In this document: in pieces, positions 9,082 to 16,999 of the stretch
How positions within the stretch are numbered: the stretch's first letter is position 1
Layout of the letters: every line of letters begins with the position of its first letter
Source of the DNA: CAYSYM01 sp964435115
GTDB taxonomy: Bacteria; Chloroflexota; UBA6077; CF-72
Length of the DNA: 64,000 nucleotides
Assembly (NCBI GenBank): GCA_964435115.1
Contig: CAYSYM010000015.1
Coordinates: 1 to 64,000, forward strand
Direction of reading: 5' to 3'
Position numbers and translations under genes: made by a program
Notes under the pieces: model-generated
Database searches by the model: none
Seen by the model: only the letters and a program-made list of their open reading frames with translations
Told to the model about the DNA's origin: nothing

Positions 9082-9894
9082 CTACAGGACATCCGCGAAC
9101 CCACGCTTCGTCTTGCCGAACCAGATGTAGCCCAGCAGTGACAGGCCTGCCGTGACAGCAGTCCAGGCTGCCCAGGATCCCCAGGCCGGGGCCTCCTGCC
9201 ACAGCAACGTTCGGCGGAAGTCGTCCAGGATGGTCGTCAGCGGGTTCACGTACAGGATGAAACGCAGCTCAGCCGGCACTGCGGACACCGGGTAGAAGAC
9301 CGGGCTCATGAAGAACAGCACCTGTGTGATGATGCCGATACCGTGCCCGACGTCACGCACGTACACGCCGAGCGAAGCGAGGAACCAGCCCAGCCCCAGG
9401 CACAGCAGGATCAGCGGCGCGTACGCAAGCGGCAAGAAGACGAGAGCGGGCGAGATCCGGCCCTGCAGCAGGAGCACCCCGACCAGCAAGATACCTACGC
9501 TGACGAGCGAATGCACGAGCGCTGACCCGAGCGAGACGACCGGCAGCACCTCAAGCGGGAATACCACCCTCTTGACGTAGTTGGGCACGCGCAGGACCAG
9601 CGTCGGAGCAGCGGTCACCACGTCCGAGAACACCGTGAAAGGGATGAGCCCGGCGAAGACCGTGAGCGCGAATTCGCCTGGGCTCGTCGAGCCATCGCTC
9701 GCGCCACCCCAGCGCGCCTTGAGCACGACCGAGAAGACGAACGTGTAGATCGCGAGCATGAGCAGCGGCGTAGCCAGCGACCAGAGGAGCCCGAGGTAGA
9801 GCCCGCGGTACCGCTGCTGGACTTCGCGCGCCGTGAGCTGCTGGATCAGGTCCCGGTAGTGCCACAGGGTGTCCACCATGTCGAGTGCGATCAC
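9082..9894 (-). CDS. Polysaccharide ABC exporter permease (ABC-2/Wzm-like)
   Basis: About 270 residues with six predicted membrane helices. The N-terminal amphipathic segment HYRDLIQQLTAREVQQRYRG precedes the first helix, as in Wzm/KpsM/TagG permeases, and the C-terminal region contains VNPLTTILDDFRRTLLW, typical of the family. Start GTG at 9894 has GAGG seven bases upstream; an ATG at 9879 is an alternative. It is the first gene of the operon, followed 53 bases later by its ATPase. The long in-frame extension upstream of 9894 reads as low-complexity Gly/Glu/Arg sequence and is the shadow of the divergent GT-C gene. Confidence 0.9.
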   Translation of the reverse strand: MIALDMVDTLWHYRDLIQQLTAREVQQRYRGLYLGLLWSLATPLLMLAIYTFVFSVVLKARWGGASDGSTSPGEFALTVFAGLIPFTVFSDVVTAAPTLVLRVPNYVKRVVFPLEVLPVVSLGSALVHSLVSVGILLVGVLLLQGRISPALVFLPLAYAPLILLCLGLGWFLASLGVYVRDVGHGIGIITQVLFFMSPVFYPVSAVPAELRFILYVNPLTTILDDFRRTLLWQEAPAWGSWAAWTAVTAGLSLLGYIWFGKTKRGFADVL

Positions 9895-10101
9895 CGCGGT
9901 GCCTCGAGCGCGCTCAACGCCGCCGGCACTCTTCGCAAAGTACGCCGTAGGGTCTCGCCGGGGAGCCGTAGGCGGCCTGAGGGGGGCGCACAGCCCCTTA
10001 CTATGCATCAGCCGGTGCAACGCCCACCAGACGGACGAGCCCCAGAGGAGGCCGGGCACGGATGACCGTGCTGAGCCCGGGGCGGCTCGCGACTCCCACG
10101 G

Positions 10102-11580
10102 GTGAAGCGAGGCGGTACCAGTGAGGTGAAAGTGGCCTTCACCCGGCTTGCGCTCCAACATTCCTCTCCGGGCGCGGTCCGCGGCGGCGCCCGGCCCGGC
10201 TTCGCGCTCATGGTGGCCGGCGTCGTCGGCCTCGCGCTGGCCGTCCGGGTCGGGCTGGCCGCCCTCATCACCTGGCTGAACGCGCCCGCGCCGGCGCGCG
10301 GCCTCTGGCTGGACGACGAGGCCGCCTACCACCTGGCCAGCGTCGCGCTCCTGCCCGACCCGCTCGGGCGCCAGCTCCCGCCCGGGCTCGAGCACCTGAG
10401 TGGCAATGGCTACCTGGGGCTGAGCACCGCCGTCTACCTGCTCACCGGGCCCAGCCCGCTCGCCCTGCGCCTCGCCAACGCCGCCCTCGGGTCGCTCGTC
10501 GTGCTGCTCGCCCTCTGGCAGGCCAGGGCCCTCTTCGGGCCGCGCGCCGGCCTCCTCGCCGGCCTGCTCGCCGCACTCTGGCCATCGCTCGTGCTCTGGT
10601 CCGCCACCATCCTGCGGGACACCCTCGTCTCGCTGGCCGTGATGGCGTTGTGGTGGGCGACCCGGCGCTGGGCGCCCGGCGCCCGGCTCCGCCCGGCGAG
10701 CGCCACGCTCTTCGCCCTCCTCCTGCTGGCCGGCCTGCGCTGGTACGCGTTCCTGCTCGCCGCCCTGGGGCTCCTGGCCTGGGCTGCCTGGCCGTGGGTG
10801 CGGCGCCGCCCGCGCCTGCTCCTCGGCGCCGCCGGCCTGGGCGCTGCCACGCTCGCGCTCGCCCTGGCGGTCGCGCAGCCGAGCGCCCTGGACCAGCTCA
10901 CGCGCACCGTCGCCAAACGGCAGGCCATGGCCCGCCTGGAGGCGCTGGGTACACTGTACGTGGACCAGCCCGAGTCCACGCCGCTCGGCCGGGGCGCGCT
11001 CGTCGCGCTCGACGAGCCGCGGGCGCCGGGGCCGCTGCTCGGGGTGGTCCAGCAGCACGCCGGGCCGGATACCGAGCTGGTGGCGTTCACCGACCAGACC
11101 CAGCGCCTCGTCCCCACCCGGGCCCTCACACCGTTCGCGGCCGTCCGGCTGCCCCCCTGGCAGCCGCTCCAGGAGCTGCCCGAGAACAGCGTCGCGGTCC
11201 TGGCGGGGTATGCGCCCGGTCGCGGGCAGGTGTGGAGCCAGGCCGCCTGGATCGCCGACGCCCTCCTGTGGGATGGGCTGCTACTCCTGGCGCTCCTGGC
11301 CGTCTGGCGGTGGCGCCACCACCCGCGCCCGTTCCTCTTCCCGCTCGCCCTGGTGCTGGGCACGCTGGCCGTGCTGGCCGTCGTGCCGGGGGCGCCGGGC
11401 AACGCGGCTCGCCACCGGGCCGCTCAAGCCACGCCGTTGCTCCTGGTGCTGGCGTCCGCGGCCCTGGCGCCAGCCGTGGCGCCCCCCACGCGCTCGCCGG
11501 CTCCAGGCGCGAAGACGGCGAGCAGCAGCCCGGCCGTCGCCACGCCGGCGGCCAGCTCGCGCAAGCGGTCCGACTGCTGA
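10102..11580 (+). CDS. GT-C (family 39-like) membrane glycosyltransferase
   Basis: A 492-residue membrane protein. After the first hydrophobic helix (about residues 33-55) comes LWLDDEAAYHLASVALL, the acidic DE loop of GT-C enzymes, followed by about eight more hydrophobic helices up to residue ~440. It should transfer sugar from a polyprenyl-phosphate carrier outside the membrane. It is divergent from the ABC exporter operon, so it probably serves the same polysaccharide or a glycoprotein. The start is GTG at 10102; an in-frame GTG at 10126 is an alternative. The last ~50 residues are Pro/Ala/Ser-rich and overlap an opposite-strand frame, so the exact end of the functional protein is less certain. 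Confidence 0.75.
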   Translation: MKRGGTSEVKVAFTRLALQHSSPGAVRGGARPGFALMVAGVVGLALAVRVGLAALITWLNAPAPARGLWLDDEAAYHLASVALLPDPLGRQLPPGLEHLSGNGYLGLSTAVYLLTGPSPLALRLANAALGSLVVLLALWQARALFGPRAGLLAGLLAALWPSLVLWSATILRDTLVSLAVMALWWATRRWAPGARLRPASATLFALLLLAGLRWYAFLLAALGLLAWAAWPWVRRRPRLLLGAAGLGAATLALALAVAQPSALDQLTRTVAKRQAMARLEALGTLYVDQPESTPLGRGALVALDEPRAPGPLLGVVQQHAGPDTELVAFTDQTQRLVPTRALTPFAAVRLPPWQPLQELPENSVAVLAGYAPGRGQVWSQAAWIADALLWDGLLLLALLAVWRWRHHPRPFLFPLALVLGTLAVLAVVPGAPGNAARHRAAQATPLLLVLASAALAPAVAPPTRSPAPGAKTASSSPAVATPAASSRKRSDC

Positions 11581-11885
11581 AGGCGCGTCCAGGCCTGGGA
11601 CGCCTCCGCCGGCGGCGGAACGTCGAAGGGGGCGACGAGGAGCTGGATCGCCCGCGCTTCCCACCCGTCCGGGGCGCACGGCCCGTCGCACCGCTGGAGC
11701 GCGGCGTCCCTGCCGGTCGCCAGTGCGAGCAGCGCGAGCACCGCGGCGAGCGACAGGAGCAGCGCCGCGCGCAGCAGGAGCGCGGCCGCGCGCCGGGCGA
11801 GGCTGGCCGCCCGCGCCGGAGGCCCGCCGCGCGGCTCCTGGCTCTCCGGCATGGCGTCCCGCCGGCTCACCTGGGACCGGGCCAT
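11424..11885 (-). CDS. Possible small membrane protein, overlapping tail-to-tail with the GT-C gene
   Basis: An open frame of about 153 residues with a strong hydrophobic helix (LLLSLAAVLALLALATG), a central soluble stretch that includes WEARAIQLLVAPFDVPP, and a second hydrophobic helix near the end (GVATAGLLLAVFA). The layout looks protein-like, but the last 157 bases lie under the GT-C gene on the other strand. ATG codons at 11885 and 11852 are both possible starts. No family recognised. Kept because the region would otherwise be a 380-base gap, at low confidence. Confidence 0.33.
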   Translation of the reverse strand: MARSQVSRRDAMPESQEPRGGPPARAASLARRAAALLLRAALLLSLAAVLALLALATGRDAALQRCDGPCAPDGWEARAIQLLVAPFDVPPPAEASQAWTRLQQSDRLRELAAGVATAGLLLAVFAPGAGERVGGATAGARAADASTRSNGVA

Positions 11886-11961
11886 CACGCGCTCGGCCCA
11901 TTCTACGCCGGCTCCCCTGCCCCGGCGCTGCGGATGCCTCGCTCGGCACGCCTGCGACGCG

Positions 11962-12294
11962 TCAGCCACCCCCCTCCGGCACGATTCCCGCCGCCGCCGC
12001 GTCACGCAGATCGGACAGCGCCTGGCGAAAGACAGTCTGCTTGACGTAGGTCTGGTACGGCACCCCGGCGAGCGCCGCGGCCCGGCGCACCACGGCCAAC
12101 GACCGCCCGTCCCAGCGCATGTTGACCCGCTCTTCCACGGGTAGCGCGAGCTTTGCTTCGAAGTAGTCCTCCAGGTCGGCGACGCGCCGCGACTGCTCCT
12201 CGTCTGCCTGGCCGACCCACCTCTTGCCGATGGCTGGCTCGCCGAGGGTGGGCCACCGGCGGCGTCCTGCGCTAGTACGCGGGTCCATGCTCAT
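11962..12294 (-). CDS. CopG/BrnA-like antitoxin
   Basis: A 110-residue basic protein whose C-terminal half (RVNMRWDGRSLAVVRRAAAL followed by AGVPYQTYVKQTVFRQAL) matches the ribbon-helix-helix pattern of CopG/COG5304 antitoxins: one beta strand, then two helices with the PYQT turn. Its ATG at 12294 overlaps the stop of the preceding gene as ATGA. It would bind the operon promoter as a dimer and neutralise the partner protein. The residues before about 45 are unstructured and basic. Confidence 0.6.
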   Translation of the reverse strand: MSMDPRTSAGRRRWPTLGEPAIGKRWVGQADEEQSRRVADLEDYFEAKLALPVEERVNMRWDGRSLAVVRRAAALAGVPYQTYVKQTVFRQALSDLRDAAAAGIVPEGGG

Positions 12295-12587
12295 GCTCCT
12301 TCGGCCGCTTCCAGCCGTACGCAGGTGATAACCACCACCTCTGTTTGCGCCCGCTCGTCCTGCCACAGCCAGACCAGCGTGTGCTGCACCGCGCGAGTCT
12401 CGTAACACCGCTTCTCCGGAATCCAGGCCACCTCCGCCGTGGGATCGAAGAACACGCGGATCGCCTGCTCCGGCGAGACACCCCAGCGGCGCTCGATGTG
12501 AAGCTGCTCCGGGTCCTCACGGTCGTAGAAGAATCGGAACACAATTCCCGTGGTCCGCTCTGCGACCGCCAGGAACTTGCGCCCCAC
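12291..12587 (-). CDS. Putative BrnT/RelE-type toxin partner
   Basis: A 98-residue protein with FFYDREDPEQLHIERRWGVS followed by a stretch ending in RVFFDP. The layout (short strand, H/E-rich helix, GVS turn, then a strand) is reminiscent of BrnT and DUF4258 proteins, small RNase-type toxins. It ends with hydrophobic strands (VVVITCVRLE). The GTG at 12587 is chosen because a -35/-10 promoter ends exactly six bases before it, so the mRNA is probably leaderless. The gene order toxin then antitoxin with ATGA coupling is that of brnTA. The family assignment is tentative because identity is judged by pattern only. Confidence 0.5.
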   Translation of the reverse strand: MGRKFLAVAERTTGIVFRFFYDREDPEQLHIERRWGVSPEQAIRVFFDPTAEVAWIPEKRCYETRAVQHTLVWLWQDERAQTEVVVITCVRLEAAEGA

Positions 12588-12593
12588 ACGTGC

Positions 12594-12622
12594 ATTGTAC
12601 GCGCGGGTGTGGCAGATGCCAA
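12594..12622 (-). promoter_or_regulatory. Promoter of the toxin-antitoxin pair (leaderless)
   Basis: On the minus strand TTGGCA (12622-12617), a 17-base spacer and TACAAT (12599-12594), followed by six bases and then the GTG start at 12587. Transcription would start on or next to the G of the start codon. Both hexamers and the spacing are close to the sigma-A consensus. Confidence 0.7.
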
Positions 12623-12852
12623 CCCTATCGCCACAACCCGCCCGGGAGTGCCGCCCGCGCGCCCGGTCCACGCGCGGGTGCCCGTCACGTTCTTGGGAAT
12701 GGCCGTCCAATGCCTCGTCGCCGTCCTCGGTGCTTCCCAACAGGACCGCGGACGAGTAGGTGGGGAGCAGCCAGACGCGGAGCGGAAGCCGCCCAGCTCC
12801 CTTCAGCTACGCGCGCCCAGAAATCTGCCGCCCACCCCAACGTGGCCCGGCG

Positions 12853-12882
12853 CTGGCGCTCCGCGCCGCGCGTGCCTATACT
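12853..12882 (+). promoter_or_regulatory. Candidate promoter of the pheST leader
   Basis: TATACT at 12877-12882 is a strong -10 element; CTGGCG at 12853-12858 is a weak -35 with an 18-base spacer. The expected start point is near 12889, only a few bases before the leader-peptide ATG at 12892. Confidence 0.5.
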
Positions 12883-12891
12883 GAGGCTGGC

Positions 12892-12942
12892 ATGCGCCTG
12901 CCCTTCTCGTTTACCAGCGGCGTGGCGGGGCTGCTGGCCTAG
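12892..12942 (+). CDS. Putative pheST leader peptide (16 residues)
   Basis: ATG-initiated 16-codon frame MRLPFSFTSGVAGLLA with two phenylalanine codons (TTC, TTT) at positions 5 and 7 and a TAG stop. GAGG lies six bases upstream of the ATG. It lies in a ~520-base region otherwise without genes, directly upstream of pheS, and its codons 9-12 form one arm of a stem. By analogy with the Phe-rich pheST leader peptide of enteric bacteria it may act as a sensor of charged tRNA-Phe. Two Phe codons is few, so this is a proposal. Confidence 0.45.
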   Translation: MRLPFSFTSGVAGLLA

Positions 12943-12970
12943 CGCCCGCGGCACAGGCTTCGCCACGCCG
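12918..12970 (+). promoter_or_regulatory. Stem upstream of the pheST attenuator terminator
   Basis: CGGCGTGGCG (12918-12927, inside the leader peptide frame) is perfectly complementary to CGCCACGCCG (12961-12970), which abuts the terminator hairpin. A ribosome stalled at the Phe codons would cover the first arm and change the folding of the rest of the leader. Confidence 0.45.
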
Positions 12971-12974
12971 AACG

Positions 12975-13002
12975 GAGCGGTCCGGACCCGGGCCGCTCTT
13001 TT
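12975..13002 (+). terminator. Rho-independent terminator in the pheST leader (attenuator)
   Basis: GAGCGGTCC (12975-12983), loop GGACCC, GGGCCGCTC (12990-12998; one G-U pair), followed directly by TTTT. It lies about 106 bases before the pheS start and downstream of the leader peptide, so it can only act as an attenuator for pheST. Confidence 0.65.
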
Positions 13003-13108
13003 CGTTGGCCCCCGCGCCCCTCGCCACCACGACCCGCCGCACCCCACCGGCCAGCCATCCAGCCCCCGCGCACCGTTCAGACTCCCGCAAGGTCGAGCGC
13101 GCACCTCC

Positions 13109-14173
13109 ATGACCACCCCCCGGGCCACCACCCGCCCCTGGCGCGCACGCCTGGACACCATCAAGGACCAGGCGCTCGAGCAGCTTGTCCTCGTCCAGGA
13201 CTCCGCCGCCCTGGAGCAGTGGCGCGTCGCCTTCCTCGGCCGCAAGAGCGCGCTCTCAGACGTGCTCGGCAGCCTCGGGACGCTGCCAAAGGAGGAGCGG
13301 GCCGCGGTGGGCCAGGCGGCCAACCAGGTCAAGCGCGCCCTGGAGCAGGCCTTCGCCGAGCGGGAGGCGGCCATCCACGCCCGCGAGCTGGCCCAGGCGC
13401 TGGAGCGGGAGCGGGTGGATGTGACCCTGCCGGGTCGCCCGCCGGGCACCGGCGCGCTCCACCCCATCACCCAGACCCTCGCGCGGTGCGTGGAGATCCT
13501 GCGCGGCATGGGCTTCCAGATCGCCCAGACGCCCGAGGTCGAGCTGGACTACTACAACTTCGAGGCGCTCAACATCCCCGCCTGGCACCCCGCGCGCGAC
13601 ATGCAGGACACCCTGTACGTGGACGTGCCGCGGGTGCTCCTGCGTACGCAGACGACCGCGTACCAGGCGCGCGTCATGGCCACGCAGCAGCCGCCGGTGC
13701 GCATCATCAACGTCGGCCGCTGCTACCGCGCCGAGGCGGTGGACGCCACGCACGAGTGGATGTTCCACCAGATCGACGGCCTGCTGGTGGACGAGGGGGT
13801 GACCATGGCCGACCTGCGCGGCACACTCACCGCCTTCGCCCAGCAGCTCTTCTGGCCAGACATCCAGACCCGCTTCCGCTGCGACTACTTCCCCTTCGTG
13901 GAGCCGGGCGTGGATTTCGCCATCTCCTGCTACCTGTGCCGGGGCGATGGCCAGCCCGGCTGCCCCATCTGCCACGGCTCCGGCTGGCTGGAGATCCTGG
14001 GCGCCGGCATGGTCCACCCCAATGTCCTCCAGGGCGTCGGGTACGACCCGGACCGCTACACCGGCTTCGCCTGGGGCGTGGGCATCGAGCGGCTGGCCAT
14101 GATCAAGCACGGCATCCAGGACATCCGCCTCTTCTACGCCAACGACGTGCGCTTCCTGGAGCAGTTCGCGTGA
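13109..14173 (+). CDS. pheS: Phenylalanyl-tRNA synthetase alpha subunit
   Basis: A 354-residue class II synthetase subunit that forms the alpha2-beta2 enzyme charging tRNA-Phe. The first ~90 residues are the coiled-coil tRNA-binding arm (RKSALSDVLGSLGTLPKEER). Motif 2 is THEWMFHQIDGLLVDEG and motif 3 is GVGIERLAMIKHGIQDIR near the end. Residues 274-288 carry a CxxC...CxxC knuckle (Cys274, 277, 285, 288), present in many but not all bacterial PheS. The ATG at 13109 begins the expected N-terminus. pheT follows 103 bases later. Expression is probably controlled by the attenuator upstream. Confidence 0.97.
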   Translation: MTTPRATTRPWRARLDTIKDQALEQLVLVQDSAALEQWRVAFLGRKSALSDVLGSLGTLPKEERAAVGQAANQVKRALEQAFAEREAAIHARELAQALERERVDVTLPGRPPGTGALHPITQTLARCVEILRGMGFQIAQTPEVELDYYNFEALNIPAWHPARDMQDTLYVDVPRVLLRTQTTAYQARVMATQQPPVRIINVGRCYRAEAVDATHEWMFHQIDGLLVDEGVTMADLRGTLTAFAQQLFWPDIQTRFRCDYFPFVEPGVDFAISCYLCRGDGQPGCPICHGSGWLEILGAGMVHPNVLQGVGYDPDRYTGFAWGVGIERLAMIKHGIQDIRLFYANDVRFLEQFA

Positions 14174-14180
14174 CGGGCAT

Positions 14181-14260
14181 CCGGTGTCGGGTATCGGGTA
14201 GCGGGGACCGTTTCCCTGCCACCCGACACCCGACACCCGACACCCAATCCCAGACACCCC
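14181..14260. repeat. Dispersed GGGTGTC/GGGTATC repeat, inverted pair, between pheS and pheT
   Basis: One half reads GGTGTCGGGTATCGGGT (14183 onward); the other, after a short spacer, is its complement type (ACCCGACACCCGACACCC). The two halves can form a long imperfect hairpin in the pheS-pheT intercistronic RNA. Same family as nine other loci in the window. Confidence 0.8.
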
Positions 14261-14276
14261 CGAACGGAGCGAGGCG

Positions 14277-16769
14277 TTGCGCGTCCCCCTGAGCTGGTTG
14301 CGCGAGTACGTGGCGGTGGACCTGCCCGTCGGGCAGCTCGCGCAACGCCTCACCATGGCCGGCCTGGAGGTGGAGGAGATCCACCCGGTGGGCGCCGAGT
14401 GGCGAGCCGTCACTATCGCCCGGGTGGTCGACCTCCAGCCGCACCCGCGCGCGGACACCCTGCGCGTCGCGCGCCTGGACCTGGGCGACTGCGCAGCCAC
14501 CGTGGTCACCGCCGCGCCCAACCTGTTCGTGGGCGCCGTCGTCCCACACGTGGCGCCCGGCGGCCGCCTGCCGGCCGGCGAGGTGGGCCCGCGCACGTTC
14601 CTGGGCGTCACCTCGGAGGGCATGCTCTGCTCCGGCGACGAGCTGAACCTCTCGCCCGACCGCGACGGCATCTACCTCCTGGAGGAGACCGCGCCGGTTG
14701 GCCAGCCGCTCGCCGACTACCTGGATGAGACGGTGCTGGACCTCTACATCACCGCCAACCGGCCGGATGCCATGTCAGTGGTGGGCATCGCGCGCGAGGT
14801 CCACGCCCTCACCGGCGCGCCCCTGCGGCTGCCGGCGGCCGAGCCGCCGCGCGGCGCCGTGCCGGCCGGGACGCTCCTCTCGGTGCGCATCCAGGATCCG
14901 GTTGGCTGCCCGCGCTTCACCGCCTCCGTCGTCCAGGGGATCGAGCTCCGCCCCTCGCCGCCGTGGCTCCAGCGACGGCTGCACTTGGCCGGCGTGCGGC
15001 CCATCAGCAACGTGGTCGACGTGACCAACTACGCCATGCTGGAGCTGGGCCAGCCCCTGCACGCGTTCGACCGCCAGCGGCTGCACGGCGGCATCGTCGT
15101 CCGGCGCGCGGCCCCGGGCGAGAGGCTGGTCACCCTGGACGGGCAGGAGCGCGTCCTCTCCCCGAGCATGATGGTCGTCGCCGACGAGTCGGGCGCGCGC
15201 AGCCTGGCCGGCATCATGGGCGGCGAAGACAGCGAGATCACCGCCGCCACCCGCGACGTGGTGCTGGAGGGGGCGAGCTGGGACCGCGCCACCACCCGCC
15301 TCACGTCGGCCGCCCTGAACCTGGCCACCGAAGCCTCGCGCCGGTTCGGCCGCGGGGTCGATCCGGACCTCACCGCGCTGGCGGTCGCGCGTGCCACCGC
15401 GCTCACGCTCGAGCTCGCGGGCGGCTCGGCGGCCGCGGGCCTGGTGGACGTCTACCCCGGCCGGCAGCCCCCGCCCACCATCGTCGTCCGGCCCAGCCAG
15501 ATCGACGCCCTCCTCGGCGCGCCATACTCGCGCCAGCAGGTTGTCGGGACGCTCCGGACGCTCCAGTTCGGCGTGGAGGAGGGCGGCGAGGAGCTCGTCG
15601 TGGCCGTCCCGGGGCACCGCCGCTTCGACGTGGCACACCGCGCCGACCTGGCCGAGGAGGTGGCGCGCATCGTCGGCTACGAGCACGTGCCCACCACCCT
15701 GCCGGCCGGCCGGCTCCCCGCCCCTCGCCCCGACGGCGATGGCGGCTACGCCGCTGAGCTGCTGGCCCGGCGCACGCTGGCGGCGGCCGGGCTGCAGGAG
15801 GTGATGACCTACTCCCTGGTCGACCCCGCCGAGCCGGCCCGGCTGGACGCCGAGGCGCCCTGGCCCCCGGACGGCCGGGGCGCACCCCCACCCTCGCCCC
15901 GCGCCCGCACCCTCCTGCGCGTCACCAACCCCCTCTCCGTGGAGCAGAGCGCGCTGCGCGACTCCCTCCTCGGCAGCCTCCTCCAGACGTTGGCTGCCAA
16001 CCTCCGGCTGCGCGACCGGGTGTTGCTGTTCGAGCTGGCGCGCACCTGGCGCGGCCCGCTGGACCCGCTGCCCACCGAGCGGCGCACGGTCGGCATCGCC
16101 ATGGCCGGGCCGCGCGCGCCCGCGCACTGGTCCGGTGCCGGTGAGCCGCTGGACTTCTTCGACCTCAAGGGCGTGGTGGACAGCCTCATGCGGGCCTTCA
16201 ACCTGCGGCCCACGTACGCGCCCGCGCAGCACCCCAGCCTGCACCCGGGCCGCGCCGCCAGCATCGCGATCCCCCTGGAGACGCCAGCCGGCTCGCGCGC
16301 TCCGCTCCCGACCGGAGGTCTGGGCAGCGACGCCGCCCAGCAGATCGGCATCCTCGGGCAGCTCCACCCGCGCGTGGCCGAGCGCTTCGACCTGGTCGGC
16401 CAGGCCGTCCTGGTGGCCGAGCTCGACTTCGAGCCGCTGCTCCAGGCGCAGGCGACCGGGCGGATCGTCGCCACCCCCTCCCGCTTCCCCGCCAACGAGC
16501 GCGACGTGGCCATCGTGGTCGACGAGGCCACCAGCCACGCGGCCGTCGCGCGCACGATCGAGGAGGCGGGCGGCCCGCTGCTCCAGCGGGTCCACCTCTT
16601 CGACGTCTACCGCGGCGCGCCCATCCCGCCCGGGCGCAAGAGCCTCGCCTACGCCCTCGCCTACCAGGCGGACGACCGCACGCTGGAGGACGCGGAGGTG
16701 GCCGCGCTCCACGCGCGGGTGGAAGCCGCCCTCACGACGCACCTCGGCGCCGAGGTGCGCGGGCGGTAG
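14277..16769 (+). CDS. pheT: Phenylalanyl-tRNA synthetase beta subunit
   Basis: An 830-residue protein of normal length for PheT. The N-terminus RVPLSWLREYVAVDLP is family-typical; the EMAP-II-like tRNA-binding OB domain covers about residues 40-150, the B3/B4 editing domain about 210-390, B5 about 400-480, the catalytic-like core to about 700, and the anticodon-binding FDX-ACB domain ends the protein (RFPANERDVAIVVDEATSHA). The start is TTG at 14277, with overlapping GGAG and GAGG sequences just upstream; an ATG is absent in the conserved N-terminus. Partner of PheS. Confidence 0.97.
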   Translation: MRVPLSWLREYVAVDLPVGQLAQRLTMAGLEVEEIHPVGAEWRAVTIARVVDLQPHPRADTLRVARLDLGDCAATVVTAAPNLFVGAVVPHVAPGGRLPAGEVGPRTFLGVTSEGMLCSGDELNLSPDRDGIYLLEETAPVGQPLADYLDETVLDLYITANRPDAMSVVGIAREVHALTGAPLRLPAAEPPRGAVPAGTLLSVRIQDPVGCPRFTASVVQGIELRPSPPWLQRRLHLAGVRPISNVVDVTNYAMLELGQPLHAFDRQRLHGGIVVRRAAPGERLVTLDGQERVLSPSMMVVADESGARSLAGIMGGEDSEITAATRDVVLEGASWDRATTRLTSAALNLATEASRRFGRGVDPDLTALAVARATALTLELAGGSAAAGLVDVYPGRQPPPTIVVRPSQIDALLGAPYSRQQVVGTLRTLQFGVEEGGEELVVAVPGHRRFDVAHRADLAEEVARIVGYEHVPTTLPAGRLPAPRPDGDGGYAAELLARRTLAAAGLQEVMTYSLVDPAEPARLDAEAPWPPDGRGAPPPSPRARTLLRVTNPLSVEQSALRDSLLGSLLQTLAANLRLRDRVLLFELARTWRGPLDPLPTERRTVGIAMAGPRAPAHWSGAGEPLDFFDLKGVVDSLMRAFNLRPTYAPAQHPSLHPGRAASIAIPLETPAGSRAPLPTGGLGSDAAQQIGILGQLHPRVAERFDLVGQAVLVAELDFEPLLQAQATGRIVATPSRFPANERDVAIVVDEATSHAAVARTIEEAGGPLLQRVHLFDVYRGAPIPPGRKSLAYALAYQADDRTLEDAEVAALHARVEAALTTHLGAEVRGR

Positions 16770-16783
16770 GTCTCACGCGGGCG

Positions 16784-16853
16784 TTGGGTGTTGGGTATTG
16801 GGTATTGGGTGTCGGGACCCCTGCACCGGGGGATGTCAGATGTCAGATTGCAG
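16784..16853. repeat. Dispersed repeat, both unit types, downstream of pheT
   Basis: GTTGGGTGTTGGGTATTGGG and a further GGGTATTGGGTGTCGGG, then a second unit type GATGTCAGATGTCAGATTG. The two unit types also occur together near 25500-25620 and 46600. Confidence 0.8.
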
Positions 16854-16919
16854 CTATCCGGTCTGACTACTGGTCGCACGCCATCAACGCGAATGATGGT
16901 GACCATTGGCACGATCAGC

Positions 16920-16947
16920 TTGCTTTTGGCACGGGCGCTGCTAGGCT
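16920..16947 (+). promoter_or_regulatory. Candidate promoter of the small zinc-ribbon gene
   Basis: TTGCTT (16920-16925), a 16-base spacer and TAGGCT (16942-16947), about 50 bases before the GTG start at 17000. The same stretch also resembles a sigma-54 site (TTGGCACG-N4-CTGCT at 16926-16942), which is considered less likely. Confidence 0.4.
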
Positions 16948-16999
16948 GGGGGTAGGGAGGCGCTGGCGTGCGCCAGTGCCATGTATGTGGAGGTGAGCC

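Noticed and set aside
9895..11058. Long minus-strand extension of the ABC permease frame
   Set aside because: Low-complexity Gly/Glu/Arg translation antisense to the GT-C gene; the permease family begins near 9894.
12953..13010. T-box riboswitch before pheS
   Set aside because: The AGGGTGGNACCGCG T-box sequence is absent; the region is better explained by a leader peptide and a terminator.
14775..16742. 655-codon open frame antisense to pheT
   Set aside because: Typical GC-rich shadow frame with Arg/Gly/Val composition; pheT is certain on the other strand.
16926..16942. Sigma-54-like promoter TTGGCACG-N4-CTGCT before the zinc-ribbon gene
   Set aside because: One mismatch in the -12 element, no enhancer-binding protein in the window, and a sigma-A-type -35/-10 overlaps the same bases. 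Kept only as an alternative.
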